Positions 35,054 through 44,695 of a DNA stretch of 64,000 bases are shown in pieces (position 1 is the stretch's first letter; each line of letters opens with the position of its first letter). The DNA is from Qipengyuania nanhaisediminis (lineage in GTDB: Bacteria; Pseudomonadota; Alphaproteobacteria; Sphingomonadales; Sphingomonadaceae), in the NCBI RefSeq assembly GCF_900115585.1, contig NZ_FOWZ01000001.1, positions 682,001 through 746,000 on the forward strand, read 5' to 3'. The notes beneath the pieces are model-generated. The model was not told the DNA's origin, did not search any database, and worked only from the letters and a program-made list of their open reading frames with translations. Both the position numbers and the translations under genes were made by a program.

Positions 35054-36438
35054 TGCGCTGGCTCGCCGCCCTTTCACTGGCATTCGCCACGCCTGCCCTC
35101 GCGATCCTCCCGTCCGCTCCAGAACCGGCCGCCGAGGAGGCGCCGCCCGAAGCGCCCGAGCAGGAAATCGACGCCACCGTCGATGAAGGGTCGGATGAAC
35201 GCATTGCGGAGCGTATCGAGGGAATCTTCGCCGAACTGCCTGCCTTCCGACAAGTCGAAGTGGGTGTGAGCTCTGGCGTCGTGACCCTTTCCGGAGTCGT
35301 GCCCGACCAGGATGCTATCTCCCGCGCCGAGGCCATAGCCGGGCGCGTGAGCGGTGTGGTCACGGTCGAGAACGACCTTGAACGCGATGTCTCGATCGCC
35401 GCCCAGGGCGAAGGGCTCAACGCGCTGGCCGATCGCTGGTCGCAATTTCTCGCCATGTTGCCGCTTATCGGCCTGGCGCTCGCAGTATGGGCAGGCATTG
35501 CCCTGGTCGGCTACCTGATCGCAGGCCTCGGCGCGCTGTGGCACAGGATCGCGCCAAACAGCTTCCTTGCCGAGCTTATTGCCAGTGCAATCCGCTTCGT
35601 GTTCGTCGTCGGCGGCCTGGTCGTGGCGCTGGACATGATCGGTGCGGCGGCCCTGCTTGGTGCGGTGCTCGGCGGGGCGGGCCTCATCGGTCTCGCTCTC
35701 GGTTTTGCGCTACGCGATACGATCGAGAATTACGTCGCCTCGCTCATGCTGAGCCTGCGCCAGCCCTTTCGCGCCAACGACTGGGTGCTGATCGGCGATC
35801 TGGAAGGGCGCGTAATCCGCCTCACCAGCCGCGCGACCATCCTTATGACGCTTGATGGCAACCACCTTCGCATTCCCAACAGCCAGGTGTTCAAGGCGGT
35901 CATCACCAATTTCACGCGCAACCCGCAGCGCCGCTTCCAGTTCGAGCTGGGCGTCGATGCGGATGACGATGCGCGCGCTGCCCGCAAGCTTGGCCGCGAA
36001 GTGCTGGAAGGGCTGGATTTCATCCTGCCCGAACCCGCGCCTGAAGCACGCATCATCGAAGTCGGCGATTCGAACGTGGTGATCCGTTTCCTCGGCTGGA
36101 TCGACCAGAACGAGACCGATTGGTGGAAGGCGCAGAGCCAGGCCATCCCGGCAGTGAAGGAAGCGCTCGAAGAAGCAGGCTTCGGACTGCCCGAGCCGAT
36201 CTATCGCCTGCGCTTCGATCCGCGCTCCGCCACCCTGCCGTTCGAGAACCGCGCGGAAGGAACGCGCGAGAAGGAACAGGAAGCGGCAAGCCAGAAGGCG
36301 CCCCCGATTACCGTCACCGCAGCCGACGATGACGTGCGGCCTGTCGACGAGATCGTGGAGATGGTCGAGGAAGAACGGCGCCAGACCGGCGGCGAGCAGG
36401 ACAAGGACCTGCTCGACCACTCACGGCCTGTGGAATGA
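35053..36438 (+). CDS. BON-domain mechanosensitive channel (MscS family)
   Basis: 461 residues. A signal peptide (about 1-18) leads to an acidic linker and a BON-like domain at roughly 45-115 (FAELPAFRQVEVGVSSGVVTLSGVVPDQDAI). Three membrane helices follow, the last being the pore-lining ALLGAVLGGAGLIGLALGFALRDTIENY. The MscS beta domain has FRANDWVLIGDLEGRVIRLTSRATILMTLDGNHLRIPNSQVF. The fused BON domain may bind lipid or other envelope parts. The C-terminal 70 residues are acidic and hydrophilic. A second, different MscS gene lies at 51.5 kb. Confidence 0.9.
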   Translation: MRWLAALSLAFATPALAILPSAPEPAAEEAPPEAPEQEIDATVDEGSDERIAERIEGIFAELPAFRQVEVGVSSGVVTLSGVVPDQDAISRAEAIAGRVSGVVTVENDLERDVSIAAQGEGLNALADRWSQFLAMLPLIGLALAVWAGIALVGYLIAGLGALWHRIAPNSFLAELIASAIRFVFVVGGLVVALDMIGAAALLGAVLGGAGLIGLALGFALRDTIENYVASLMLSLRQPFRANDWVLIGDLEGRVIRLTSRATILMTLDGNHLRIPNSQVFKAVITNFTRNPQRRFQFELGVDADDDARAARKLGREVLEGLDFILPEPAPEARIIEVGDSNVVIRFLGWIDQNETDWWKAQSQAIPAVKEALEEAGFGLPEPIYRLRFDPRSATLPFENRAEGTREKEQEAASQKAPPITVTAADDDVRPVDEIVEMVEEERRQTGGEQDKDLLDHSRPVE

Positions 36439-36439
36439 C

Positions 36440-36973
36440 TTACTTGTCCGCTTCGTAACGTTCGATCGCTTCTTTCACGATCTTGCGCGCTTCGGCGGCA
36501 TCGCCCCAAGCGCCCACGCGAACCCACTTTTCGGCTTCGAGATCCTTGTAGTGGGTGAAGAAGTGCTCGATCTGCTGGAAGATGATGCTCGGCAGGTCCT
36601 TGGTTTCGCCAACGTCCGAATAATACGGGAAGGTGGTGTCGACCGGCACGCAGATCAGCTTTTCATCGCCGCCATGCTCGTCTTCGAGGTTCAGCACGCC
36701 GATGGGGCGCGCACGCACGACGCAGCCTGCGATGAAGGGCGAGCGCGCGATGACCAGCGCATCGAGCGGGTCGCCATCCGGGCTGAGCGTGTGCGGCACG
36801 AAGCCGTAATTCGCCGGATAGCGCATCGGCGTATGGAGGATGCGGTCGACGAACAGCGCGCCGCTTTCCTTGTCGAATTCGTACTTCACCGGTTCGCCGC
36901 CGGTGGGCACTTCGATGATGACATTGAGGCTTTCGGGCGGATTGTCGCCAACGGGGATCATGTCGATGCGCAT
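36440..36973 (-). CDS. ppa: Inorganic pyrophosphatase, family I
   Basis: 177 residues. It hydrolyses pyrophosphate to phosphate, driving biosynthesis. VPTGGEPVKYEFDKESGALFVDR, YPANYGFVPHTL and DGDPLDALV (the metal-binding aspartates) are diagnostic. The ATG at 36971-36973 has AAGAAGAG upstream and gives the family's usual length; an in-frame extension to 37156 would run through the inverted repeats and is rejected. It converges on the BON-MscS gene with one base between stops. Confidence 0.95.
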   Translation of the reverse strand: MRIDMIPVGDNPPESLNVIIEVPTGGEPVKYEFDKESGALFVDRILHTPMRYPANYGFVPHTLSPDGDPLDALVIARSPFIAGCVVRARPIGVLNLEDEHGGDEKLICVPVDTTFPYYSDVGETKDLPSIIFQQIEHFFTHYKDLEAEKWVRVGAWGDAAEARKIVKEAIERYEADK

Positions 36974-37010
36974 GGATACTCTTCTTCTAAAAGGTTGCGG
37001 CTCCGGCCCA

Positions 37011-37136
37011 CTCCCCCACCCGGCCACCCATGGGATTGTATTCGTTGGGTGGCCGGGTGGGGGAGCGGGCTGACACCGTCCCGCCGCGAGGCGGAAAAGA
37101 CACTGGCCCCTCTCCCCAGAAAGACTTCGCGGGGCC
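37011..37136. repeat. Cluster of three inverted repeats between ppa and hisS
   Basis: CTCCCCCACCCGGCCACCCA (37011-37030) and its exact 20-base reverse complement (37046-37065) form a perfect inverted repeat with a 15-nt spacer. It is followed by CCGCC-GCGA-GGCGG (37081-37094), a GNRA-capped hairpin, and GGCCCC (37105-37110) pairing with GGGGCC (37131-37136). No T run follows, so a terminator is not favoured. The element may be a dispersed intergenic palindromic repeat or an RNA leader of hisS. Confidence 0.6.
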
Positions 37137-37192
37137 GATAGCGGCTTGCGAAGCATTGCGGAAGGGGGACGATAGTCCTAATCGCGCCTCCC

Positions 37193-38428
37193 ATGGCAAA
37201 AACTCCCCAAGCTATCCGCGGAACGCAGGACATTTTCGGCGCCGATGCAGAAGCCTTCGCCTTCGTGGTCGAGACTTTCGAGCGCGTGCGCAGGCTTTAC
37301 CGCTTCCGCCGCGTGGAAATGCCGGTCTTCGAGAAGACCGAGGTATTCAGCCGCGCCATCGGCGAGACCACCGATGTGGTGTCGAAGGAAATGTATTCCT
37401 TCGAGGACCGCGGCGGCGATTCGCTGACACTGCGCCCGGAATTCACCGCCGGGATCGCGCGTGCCTACCTGTCGAACGGCTGGCAGCAGCACGCCCCGCT
37501 CAAGGTCGCGACGCACGGCCCCCTGTTCCGTTACGAGCGGCCGCAGAAGGGCCGTTATCGCCAGTTCCACCAGATCGATGCGGAGATCATCGGCGCGGCA
37601 GAACCGCAGGCGGACGTGGAACTGCTGGCCATGGCCGACCAGCTGCTGAAGGAACTCGGCATCGAGGGCGTGACGCTGCACCTCAACACGCTGGGCGATG
37701 GCGACAGCCGCGAAGCCTGGCGCGCCGCGCTGGTCGAATACTTCCGCGCCGTGAAGGACGAATTGAGCGAAGATTCGCGGGAACGGCTGGAAAAGAACCC
37801 GCTGCGCATCCTCGACAGCAAGGATCGCCGCGACCAGCGCTTCGTTGCCGATGCGCCCAAGATCGACGATTTCCTGACCGAGGAGGCCAAGGCCTTCTTC
37901 GAAGCCGTCACCAGCGGTCTCGATGCGGCGGGCGTGAAATGGCAGCGCGCCGAAAGCCTCGTGCGCGGGCTCGACTATTACCGTCACACGGCCTTCGAAT
38001 TCATTCCCGACGAGGGCAGCGAGGCCGCCGGCAAGCTGGGTAGTCAGAGCACCATCCTCGGCGGCGGCCGCTACGACGGGCTGATGGAAAGCCTGGGTGG
38101 CGCGCCGACGCCTGCCGTAGGCTGGGCTGCGGGGATCGAGCGGCTGGCGATGCTGGTGGGGGACAAGGATGAGCCGAACGCCGACGTGGTCGTGGTGGTC
38201 GAGAACGACGAACTGATCCAGAGCGCCATTGCTGCGATCGGAAAGATCAGGGCGGCCGGTCACTCTGCCGACCTCATGGCCACTGGCAGCCCTCGCAAGC
38301 GTTTCGACAAGGCTGTCAAAGCGGGAGCGGACAAGATCGTCGCATTCGACCTGCGCGACGGTGTTGAACACGTGCGTATCAAGGCCGATGACGGTGCCAA
38401 AGACACTATCGAGAAGCTGCTCGACTGA
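37193..38428 (+). CDS. hisS: Histidyl-tRNA synthetase
   Basis: 411 residues, class II synthetase. RGTQDIFG opens the protein; motif 2 is [35 protein letters not shown] is the HisA-type block and [13 protein letters not shown] with GWAAGIERL motif 3. The C-terminal anticodon-binding domain follows (about 320-411). The start codon follows the inverted-repeat cluster by 56 bases and has no clear Shine-Dalgarno. prfA starts two bases after the stop. Confidence 0.95.
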   Translation: MAKTPQAIRGTQDIFGADAEAFAFVVETFERVRRLYRFRRVEMPVFEKTEVFSRAIGETTDVVSKEMYSFEDRGGDSLTLRPEFTAGIARAYLSNGWQQHAPLKVATHGPLFRYERPQKGRYRQFHQIDAEIIGAAEPQADVELLAMADQLLKELGIEGVTLHLNTLGDGDSREAWRAALVEYFRAVKDELSEDSRERLEKNPLRILDSKDRRDQRFVADAPKIDDFLTEEAKAFFEAVTSGLDAAGVKWQRAESLVRGLDYYRHTAFEFIPDEGSEAAGKLGSQSTILGGGRYDGLMESLGGAPTPAVGWAAGIERLAMLVGDKDEPNADVVVVVENDELIQSAIAAIGKIRAAGHSADLMATGSPRKRFDKAVKAGADKIVAFDLRDGVEHVRIKADDGAKDTIEKLLD

Positions 38429-38430
38429 TC

Positions 38431-39498
38431 ATGAAAGTCCCCGCCGAACGTCTTGACCAGATCGCCAATCGCTTCGCCGAGCTCGAGGCGCGCATGGCGT
38501 CGGGCCAGCTGGAGGGCGACGAGTTCGTCCAGGCAAGCCGCGATTATGCCGAACTGGAACCGGTCGCCAAGGTCGCGGCCGAAGTGAAGGCGGCGCGCGC
38601 AGAGATTGCCGAGCTGGAAGAAATGCTCGCCGATCCGGAAATGAAAGCCATGGCCGAGGAGGAGCTCGCCGCGCTGCGCGAGCGCCTTCCGCGAGCCGAA
38701 CGGCAACTTGCCATCGCCATGCTCCCGCGCGACAGTGCCGACAACAAGCCGGCCATGCTGGAAATCCGGGCCGGGACAGGCGGCGACGAGGCGGCGCTGT
38801 TCGCAGGCGATCTTTACCGGATGTACGAACGTTTCGCGGCCGAGCAGGGCTGGAAGGTCGAACCGGTCAGCCTCAGCGCGAGTGAAGTCGGCGGCTTCAA
38901 GGAAGTCGTCGCCAATGTCACGGGCGCCGGCGTCTTTGCGAAACTGAAGTTCGAAAGCGGGGTCCACCGGGTCCAGCGCGTGCCCGAAACCGAAAGCGGC
39001 GGGCGGATACATACCTCGGCGGCCACCGTGGCCGTGCTGCCTGAACCCGACGAGGTCGATGTGCAGATCGATCCGACCGAGCTCAAGATCGACACCTACC
39101 GCGCCAGCGGCGCAGGCGGCCAGCACGTCAACACCACCGATAGCGCGATCCGTATCACCCACTTGCCGACCGGAACGGTTGTCACCTGCCAGGACGGGCG
39201 CAGCCAGCACAAGAACAAGGAAAAGGCGCTGCAGGTCCTGCGCACGCGCCTCTACGATGCCCAGCGCGAAGCGACGCAGGGTGCCGAGGCGGAAGCGCGC
39301 AAGGCCATGGTCGGCAGCGGAGACCGGTCCGAACGCATCCGCACCTACAATTTCCCGCAAGGCCGCGTGACCGATCACCGCATCGGCCTGACCTTGCAGA
39401 AGCTGCCCCAGATCATCGCCGGGCCGGGCCTAGGCGAACTGATCGATGCGCTGATCGCGGAAGACGAAGCCAAGCGTCTCGCCGCCCTCAATGATTGA
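38431..39498 (+). CDS. prfA: Peptide chain release factor 1
   Basis: 355 residues. It terminates translation at UAA and UAG. The GGQ motif is at 229-231 ([19 protein letters not shown]). The stop-codon reading tripeptide is P185-E186-T187 (RVPETES), where Escherichia coli has PAT, keeping the P-x-T pattern of RF1. It lies between hisS and prmC, whose product methylates the GGQ glutamine. Confidence 0.95.
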   Translation: MKVPAERLDQIANRFAELEARMASGQLEGDEFVQASRDYAELEPVAKVAAEVKAARAEIAELEEMLADPEMKAMAEEELAALRERLPRAERQLAIAMLPRDSADNKPAMLEIRAGTGGDEAALFAGDLYRMYERFAAEQGWKVEPVSLSASEVGGFKEVVANVTGAGVFAKLKFESGVHRVQRVPETESGGRIHTSAATVAVLPEPDEVDVQIDPTELKIDTYRASGAGGQHVNTTDSAIRITHLPTGTVVTCQDGRSQHKNKEKALQVLRTRLYDAQREATQGAEAEARKAMVGSGDRSERIRTYNFPQGRVTDHRIGLTLQKLPQIIAGPGLGELIDALIAEDEAKRLAALND

Positions 39499-39507
39499 GC
39501 GCGCGCG

Positions 39508-40329
39508 ATGACGGTCGCCGATGCGATCCGCCAAGCGGCGGAACGGCTGTCCGCAACCAGCGACACTGCTAGGCTCGATGCCGAATTGCTGATGGCGCAT
39601 GCGCTGGGCGTCTCGCGCTCTCGCATGCTCGTCACGCTGATGCGCGAGGACGAACCTCCTTCGTTCGACGGTCTCGTCGCAAGGCGCATCGCACGCGAAC
39701 CGGTTGCCTACATCACAGGATTGCAGGAATTTCTCGGGCTGCAGTTTCTCGTCACGCCGGACACGCTGATCCCGCGCGGCGATAGCGAGACAATCGTCGA
39801 GGCGGCGCTGGAAGTGGCGCCGGACGCGCGGCGCGTGCTCGATATGGGGACGGGGACGGGCGCCCTGCTGCTCGCCGTGCTCCACGAGCTGCCTGAGGCG
39901 AGCGGGGTCGGTATCGATGCCTCGGCGGCTGCGACGGAAATTGCGCAAGAGAACGGGGAGCGCCTCGGCCTTGCGGAACGCGCACAATTCCTGACACGTA
40001 GCTGGCTGGATGCCGGTTGGTCGGAAGGATTGGGCCAATTCGACCTCATCCTCTGCAATCCGCCCTACGTCGAAGAGGATGCCTCCCTCGACCCGGATGT
40101 GCGCAATTACGAACCCGCCAGCGCCCTGTTTGCCGGTGCAGAGGGGCTTGACGACTATCGCGTGATTATTCCGCAGCTTGGCAAGCTGATTATTGCAGGC
40201 GGTGCGGCAGTGCTCGAAATCGGCGCAAATCAGGCCGCGCAGGTCTCCGCCATCGCGCACGACTCGGGCTTCGCAATCGAGCTTCGCAGGGACCTCGCTG
40301 ACCGTCCGAGAGCACTTATCCTTAGATAA
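39508..40329 (+). CDS. prmC: Release factor glutamine methyltransferase
   Basis: 273 residues. It N5-methylates the GGQ glutamine of RF1 and RF2. VLDMGTGTGALLLAV (about 110-124) binds SAM, and NPPY (184-187) is the catalytic amide-binding motif. The N-terminal helical domain contains EPVAYITGLQEFLGL, specific to PrmC. It follows prfA by nine bases, the classic pairing of enzyme and substrate genes. Confidence 0.94.
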   Translation: MTVADAIRQAAERLSATSDTARLDAELLMAHALGVSRSRMLVTLMREDEPPSFDGLVARRIAREPVAYITGLQEFLGLQFLVTPDTLIPRGDSETIVEAALEVAPDARRVLDMGTGTGALLLAVLHELPEASGVGIDASAAATEIAQENGERLGLAERAQFLTRSWLDAGWSEGLGQFDLILCNPPYVEEDASLDPDVRNYEPASALFAGAEGLDDYRVIIPQLGKLIIAGGAAVLEIGANQAAQVSAIAHDSGFAIELRRDLADRPRALILR

Positions 40330-40492
40330 GGCTTGGCAAAGGCGATTCGAGGCTCTAAATCTGGCCATAGGCCAGTGGTGTGCGGGTAACTTCGCCCCAC
40401 CGGTTCTAGCTCCGACATTGCAGTTCTGGTGCGAGGCATTCGGCCCCGTATACCATGCACGAAAAGGGGCACGCACGACGTCAGGAGGCGTC

Positions 40493-40567
40493 TTGTGCGC
40501 AAGGGGATTCGCGGCAGTTGCGGGCTTTGCCTCGTGCCGCGCCATTGATGAGGACGAGTATCCTTGA
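40493..40567 (+). CDS. Possible leader ORF coupled to DUF4167
   Basis: A TTG at 40493 lies four bases after a perfect AGGAGG (40483-40488) and opens a 24-codon frame reading CARGFAAVAGFASC then RAIDEDEYP. Its TGA overlaps the TTG start of DUF4167 (TTGA), which would couple their translation. The AGGAGG lies in the loop of a hairpin (GCACGACG 40473-40480 with CGTCTTGTGC 40489-40498). There is no homology to support the peptide; it may be chance. Confidence 0.25.
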   Translation: MCARGFAAVAGFASCRAIDEDEYP

Positions 40568-41214
40568 ACAATAATCGTAATAACCGTCGTCGCGGTCGCG
40601 GCAATCGCAACCAGGGCGGTGCCAATTCGGCGAACCGGATCGACAGTCGCGCGCGCGGCAACGCTCCGCAGCTGCTCGACAAGTACAAGAAGCTTGCCCA
40701 GGACGCCCAGCACAATGGCGACCGCGTGCAGGCCGAACACTATCTGCAGTTTGCCGACCACTATTTCCGCGTGATCGCGGACAACAAGGCACGCCAGGAA
40801 GAAGCCAAGGCGAAGCGCAACGAAGAGCGCGGAGGCAATTCTTCCGATGACGAGGATGATGACGACGACGGCGATGATCGCCGCCAGAACCGCCGTCAGC
40901 GCTCGCGTCGCGACGATGGCCAGGACCAGTCGGGTGGCCGCCAACGCAAGTCGCGCGACAATTCCGGCGATGACGACGACGGTTCGGACAACTCGTTCCG
41001 CAGCGACGACGGCGAAGACAAGCCGAAGAAGCGCCGCGCCCCCCGCAAGGCTCCGAAGAGCATCGAGGGAGAGCAGGGCGTAGAAGGCGAGATCGACGCA
41101 GCCGCCCTGCCGCCTGCGATCGGTTCGAACGACGATGACGGTGACGACAAGCCCGCACCGCGTCGCCGTCGCCGCAAGGCCGAAGACACCGACGCGGAAA
41201 GCGCTGTCGGCTGA
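40564..41214 (+). CDS. DUF4167 family protein, RNA-binding-like
   Basis: 216 residues. The basic N-terminus NNNRNNRRRGRGNRN is followed by NAPQLLDKYKKLAQDAQHNGDRVQAEHYLQFADHYFRVI, the DUF4167 domain (about 32-75). The rest is alternating Asp- and Arg/Lys-rich low complexity, probably disordered. Basic Arg/Gly and Asn-rich tracts suggest nucleic acid binding, but the function is unknown. The linkage with prmC is common in alphaproteobacteria. The start is TTG at 40564, with AGGA about nine bases upstream. The preceding 234-base gap holds the leader ORF and a CTGGCC-ATA-GGCCAG hairpin (40361-40375). Confidence 0.85.
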   Translation: MNNNRNNRRRGRGNRNQGGANSANRIDSRARGNAPQLLDKYKKLAQDAQHNGDRVQAEHYLQFADHYFRVIADNKARQEEAKAKRNEERGGNSSDDEDDDDDGDDRRQNRRQRSRRDDGQDQSGGRQRKSRDNSGDDDDGSDNSFRSDDGEDKPKKRRAPRKAPKSIEGEQGVEGEIDAAALPPAIGSNDDDGDDKPAPRRRRRKAEDTDAESAVG

Positions 41215-41278
41215 GGCTGGCCATTACGGCTGACGCTTTCGATTGCCATTGCCGCGCCCGTTGTTAACAGGCGTGGCA

Positions 41279-42874
41279 ATGGATCGCATTTCCGACTTCC
41301 TTGACCGGCATCCGTACTGGAGCGTGCTTTCGCTTGGGCTGGTGTCGGCACTCGGGTATCCGCCGCTCGGCCTATGGCCACTTGCGCTAGCAGGGATGGC
41401 CGGTTTCGTCTGGCTGCTCCACCGACTGACGAGCGCCAAGGGCGCTTTCTGTGCGGGATGGCTGTTCGGGGTCGCGCATTTCACCCTCACGAACAACTGG
41501 ATCGCGACGGCCTTCACCTACCAAGCGGAAATGCCCGCCTGGCTCGGCTGGCTCGCCGTCCCGCTCCTCTCGCTCTACCTCGCGATCTGGCCTGCCCTGG
41601 CAAGCTGGGGCGCATGGATGCTCTGCGGCAGGCATAAGTTACCCGTCTTTTCATTGGCTTTCGGGGGGCTGTGGATCGCTGCGGAATGGTTCAAGAGCTG
41701 GGTCTTCACCGGCTATGCTTGGGGACCATTTTCGATGGCATTCCTGGGGGATTGGACGCGCCCCGGCCTGGCGCGCCTGCTGCCTATTACCGGCACTTAC
41801 GCACTGTCGGGATTGCTGGTCGCTCTTGCCGGAGTGCTCGCCTGGCTGGTTGCCGCACGGCACCGGAGGGCGCTTGGCATCGTCGGCGTTCTGCTCATCC
41901 TTGGCATGCTCTGGCCTGCGGGAACGGCTCGTGAAGGGACACTCGCCCTCACGCTCGTGCAGCCCAATCTCAAGCAGGAAGAGATTGACGATCCGACCAA
42001 GTTCGAGGACCAGTTCCAGCAGATAGCATCGCTTAGCCAAAAGCGGCGTGAAGTGGACAGGAGGCTGATCCTGTGGCCCGAAAGCGGCGTGCCCGACTAT
42101 TTGCGCGAGGGGTATCCGCAGCGCTATTACGACCGGATGACAGCGGGAGGCGACCCGGCCTTCGCCCGCTTCCGTATCGGCCAGGCGATCGGCGATGGCG
42201 GGTTGCTACTGACAGGTGCGGTCGATCTGGAAATCGGCGAGGTCGAGGGATACCGCAGGGCGACTGGAGCCTACAATGCGATCACGCCGATCACGGCCGA
42301 CGGGCTGATCGGACCGCGATATGCGAAGGCCCACCTCGTCCCCTATGGCGAATACCTCCCGATGCGCGCTTTGCTGGAGCCGCTCGGTCTGACCAGGCTG
42401 GTCGCGGGCAGTATCGACTTCATCCCCGGGCCCGGACCTCAGACGGTCGATCTGAAACAATACGGCAAGGCGGGCATGCAGATCTGCTACGAAATCGTCT
42501 TTTCCGGCGAGGTCGTCGATCGGGAGGAGCGCCCGGACTATATCTTCAATCCCTCGAACGACGGCTGGTTCGGAAGCTGGGGCCCGCCGCAACACCTCGC
42601 ACAAGCGCGGATGAGGGCAATAGAGGAAGGCCTGCCGGTGCTTCGCTCCACCACGACAGGGATCAGCGCCGTGATCGACGCGCGCGGCGTCGTGCGCAGC
42701 CATATCGGCCGGGGCGAGGCCGACCGGATCGACACCATGGTGCCTCCGCCTTCGGGCGCGACCCTGTTCTCGCTCTTCGGCCACTGGCTGACACTTATCT
42801 GGTCAATGGTTCTTTTCGCCTGTTCTTTGGTTGCCATGCGCGTGCGAGACCGTTACGTGTCGGGTCACACATAA
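41279..42874 (+). CDS. lnt: Apolipoprotein N-acyltransferase
   Basis: 531 residues. It adds the third acyl chain to lipoproteins at the inner membrane. The N-terminal half has about six membrane helices with NWIATAFTY and GYAWGPFS blocks. The periplasmic nitrilase domain carries the catalytic Glu268 (WPESG), Lys350 (KAHLVPYGEYLP) and Cys403 (QICYE). A final helix is at about 505-520. The ATG at 41279 (DRISDFLDR) is preferred over one 12 codons upstream. metK follows after 33 bases. Confidence 0.95.
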   Translation: MDRISDFLDRHPYWSVLSLGLVSALGYPPLGLWPLALAGMAGFVWLLHRLTSAKGAFCAGWLFGVAHFTLTNNWIATAFTYQAEMPAWLGWLAVPLLSLYLAIWPALASWGAWMLCGRHKLPVFSLAFGGLWIAAEWFKSWVFTGYAWGPFSMAFLGDWTRPGLARLLPITGTYALSGLLVALAGVLAWLVAARHRRALGIVGVLLILGMLWPAGTAREGTLALTLVQPNLKQEEIDDPTKFEDQFQQIASLSQKRREVDRRLILWPESGVPDYLREGYPQRYYDRMTAGGDPAFARFRIGQAIGDGGLLLTGAVDLEIGEVEGYRRATGAYNAITPITADGLIGPRYAKAHLVPYGEYLPMRALLEPLGLTRLVAGSIDFIPGPGPQTVDLKQYGKAGMQICYEIVFSGEVVDREERPDYIFNPSNDGWFGSWGPPQHLAQARMRAIEEGLPVLRSTTTGISAVIDARGVVRSHIGRGEADRIDTMVPPPSGATLFSLFGHWLTLIWSMVLFACSLVAMRVRDRYVSGHT

Positions 42875-42907
42875 AGCTTTCTTTATATCTCTATTTCCGG
42901 GGTCTCA

Positions 42908-44146
42908 ATGCGCACTGATTACCTGTTCACTTCCGAAAGCGTTTCGGAAGGCCATCCAGACAAGGTTTCCGACCAGATCTCCGACGCCATCGTCGACCTC
43001 ATGCTGGCCAAGGATCCGGAAGCTCGCGTGGCGTGCGAAACCATGACCACCACCCAGCGGGTCATCCTGTCGGGCGAAATCCGTTGCGCACCGATGTATG
43101 ATGCCGCCAACCCCGAATGGGCAGAGAACGGCGGCTGGGCGCCGGGCGCAAAGGAAGAGATCGAGAAGGCTGTCCGCCGTACCGTGCGCGAAATCGGTTA
43201 CGAGCAGGAAGGCTTCCACTGGCAGACGCTGACCTTCGAAAACCATCTTCACGGCCAGTCCTCGGAAATTGCGCAGGGCGTCGATGCCAGCGGCAACAAG
43301 GACGAGGGCGCTGGCGACCAGGGCATCATGTTCGGCTTTGCCTGTAACGAAACGCCCGATCTGATGCCGGCTACCCTCGACTACAGTCACAAGATCCTCG
43401 AGCGTCTCGCCGCAGATCGCAAGAGCGGGGCCGCGCCGTTCCTCGAACCGGACGCGAAGAGCCAGGTCACCCTGCGTTACGAAAACGGCGTTCCCAAGGA
43501 ATGCACTGCTATCGTGGTCTCTTCTCAGCACGCGAGGGGCTATCACGAGGGCGAAAAGGAAGCCGAACTGAAGTCCTATGTCCGCGGCGTCGTTGCCGAC
43601 ATCCTGCCCGAAGGCTGGCTGTCCGACGACACGCAATGGCATATCAACCCCACCGGCGCTTTCGAAATCGGTGGTCCTGATGGCGACGCCGGTCTCACTG
43701 GCCGCAAGATCATCGTCGACACCTATGGTGGCGCGGCTCCGCATGGCGGCGGCGCCTTCAGTGGCAAGGACCCGACCAAGGTCGACCGTTCCGCCGCTTA
43801 CATCGCGCGCTACCTTGCCAAGAATATCGTCGCGGCAGGCCTCGCGCGTCGCTGCACGATCCAGCTTGCCTATGCGATCGGCGTATCGAAGCCGCTGTCG
43901 CTCTATGTCGACACGCACGGCACTTGTGCCGATGGCGTTACCGACGAAGCGCTGGAAAATGCGATCGCATCGATCGAGAAACTGGGCGGCCTGACCCCGC
44001 GCGGCATTCGCATGCATCTGGGCCTCAACAAGCCGATCTATCGCCAGAGCGCCGCCTACGGGCATTTCGGGCGGCAGGCTGACGGCGATGCCTTCCCGTG
44101 GGAGCGCACCGATCTGATCGACGATCTGAAGGCCGCGCTGGCCTGA
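42908..44146 (+). CDS. metK: S-adenosylmethionine synthetase
   Basis: 412 residues. It makes SAM from methionine and [22 protein letters not shown] at the N-terminus, [16 protein letters not shown] mid-protein and the [19 protein letters not shown] loop are invariant family blocks. The insert between about 95 and 125 ([23 protein letters not shown]) is the alphaproteobacterial form, slightly longer than in Escherichia coli. A strong terminator follows. Confidence 0.96.
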   Translation: MRTDYLFTSESVSEGHPDKVSDQISDAIVDLMLAKDPEARVACETMTTTQRVILSGEIRCAPMYDAANPEWAENGGWAPGAKEEIEKAVRRTVREIGYEQEGFHWQTLTFENHLHGQSSEIAQGVDASGNKDEGAGDQGIMFGFACNETPDLMPATLDYSHKILERLAADRKSGAAPFLEPDAKSQVTLRYENGVPKECTAIVVSSQHARGYHEGEKEAELKSYVRGVVADILPEGWLSDDTQWHINPTGAFEIGGPDGDAGLTGRKIIVDTYGGAAPHGGGAFSGKDPTKVDRSAAYIARYLAKNIVAAGLARRCTIQLAYAIGVSKPLSLYVDTHGTCADGVTDEALENAIASIEKLGGLTPRGIRMHLGLNKPIYRQSAAYGHFGRQADGDAFPWERTDLIDDLKAALA

Positions 44147-44157
44147 TTTGAAACGAG

Positions 44158-44190
44158 AAAGGGCGGCCCTCTACAGGCCGCCCTTTTTCT
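44158..44190 (+). terminator. Rho-independent terminator of metK
   Basis: AAAGGGCGGCC (44158-44168) and GGCCGCCCTTT (44176-44186) form a perfect 11-bp stem with a 7-nt loop, followed by TTCTT. It starts 11 bases after the metK stop and could also serve the convergent membrane-protein gene. Confidence 0.9.
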
Positions 44191-44205
44191 TGCAGTCGAA
44201 CCGCT

Positions 44206-44613
44206 TCAGCCGAGCTTGACGCCTTGGGGCTGCGGTTCGCGCTGGTTGCCATAGTCGTCTTCGCGCAGCCATTGGCCGACCTTGCGCCCGAACTTGGCGA
44301 CGGCATTCATGTTGAAGAAGTGCATGAATCCGAGCGCGACGACCACGAGGCCTATTTTCGTCGAGAGAAATTCGAGCACCTCTGCCGCGCCTTGGGGCTC
44401 GCTGCCGAAACGCAGCGTCAGCAAGATCCATCCCAGGTTGACGAGATAGAAGCCGACAACGAGCAGGTGGTTCGTCGAGTGCGCGAGATTATCGTCGTGT
44501 CCGAAGCATTCCTTGAGGAAGACGATCCCGTTCTTCGACAGCGTGCGCGCGACCCAGATCGTGAGGCCGATGCTGATAACGAGATAGGCGACATATGCTG
44601 GAACGAGGTACAT
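44206..44613 (-). CDS. Three-span membrane protein controlled by the neighbouring GbsR-type regulator
   Basis: 135 residues with helices at about 6-25, 47-67 and 86-104 and a charged tail (VGQWLREDDYGNQREPQPQGVKLG). I recognise no characterised family. The ATG at 44611-44613 has AGGAG seven bases upstream. A 20-base near-palindrome ends 16 bases upstream of the ATG and matches the operator before the regulator gene at 17 of 20 positions, so the gene is probably repressed or activated by that regulator. Its job is unknown; a membrane or osmotic stress role is only a guess from the regulator family. Confidence 0.72.
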   Translation of the reverse strand: MYLVPAYVAYLVISIGLTIWVARTLSKNGIVFLKECFGHDDNLAHSTNHLLVVGFYLVNLGWILLTLRFGSEPQGAAEVLEFLSTKIGLVVVALGFMHFFNMNAVAKFGRKVGQWLREDDYGNQREPQPQGVKLG

Positions 44614-44628
44614 GAGGTTTCTCCTCTA

Positions 44629-44648
44629 ATTTCTGAAATTTGAGAAAT
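44629..44648. promoter_or_regulatory. Operator copy 2, before the membrane-protein gene
   Basis: ATTTCTGAAATTTGAGAAAT. It keeps both outer arms (ATTTCTG and AGAAAT) and differs from the perfect palindrome at 45263-45282 at three central positions. It lies just upstream of the ribosome-binding site of the membrane-protein gene. Confidence 0.65.
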
Positions 44649-44695
44649 CGCTATTTACAGCACTTCGATGACGCTCCTTTTCGCTGGTTTAGGGA

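Noticed and set aside
41262-41272. A GTTAAC site just before lnt as a CtrA target.
   Set aside because: A single half-site without a partner; lnt is a housekeeping gene and nothing else supports CtrA control.
42841-42907. A possible SAM-sensing riboswitch before metK (ATAAAG/CTTTAT hairpin at 42871-42886).
   Set aside because: Only 33 bases separate lnt and metK, the hairpin has six weak base pairs and overlaps the lnt stop, and none of the conserved SAM-II or SAM/SAH sequence elements is recognisable.
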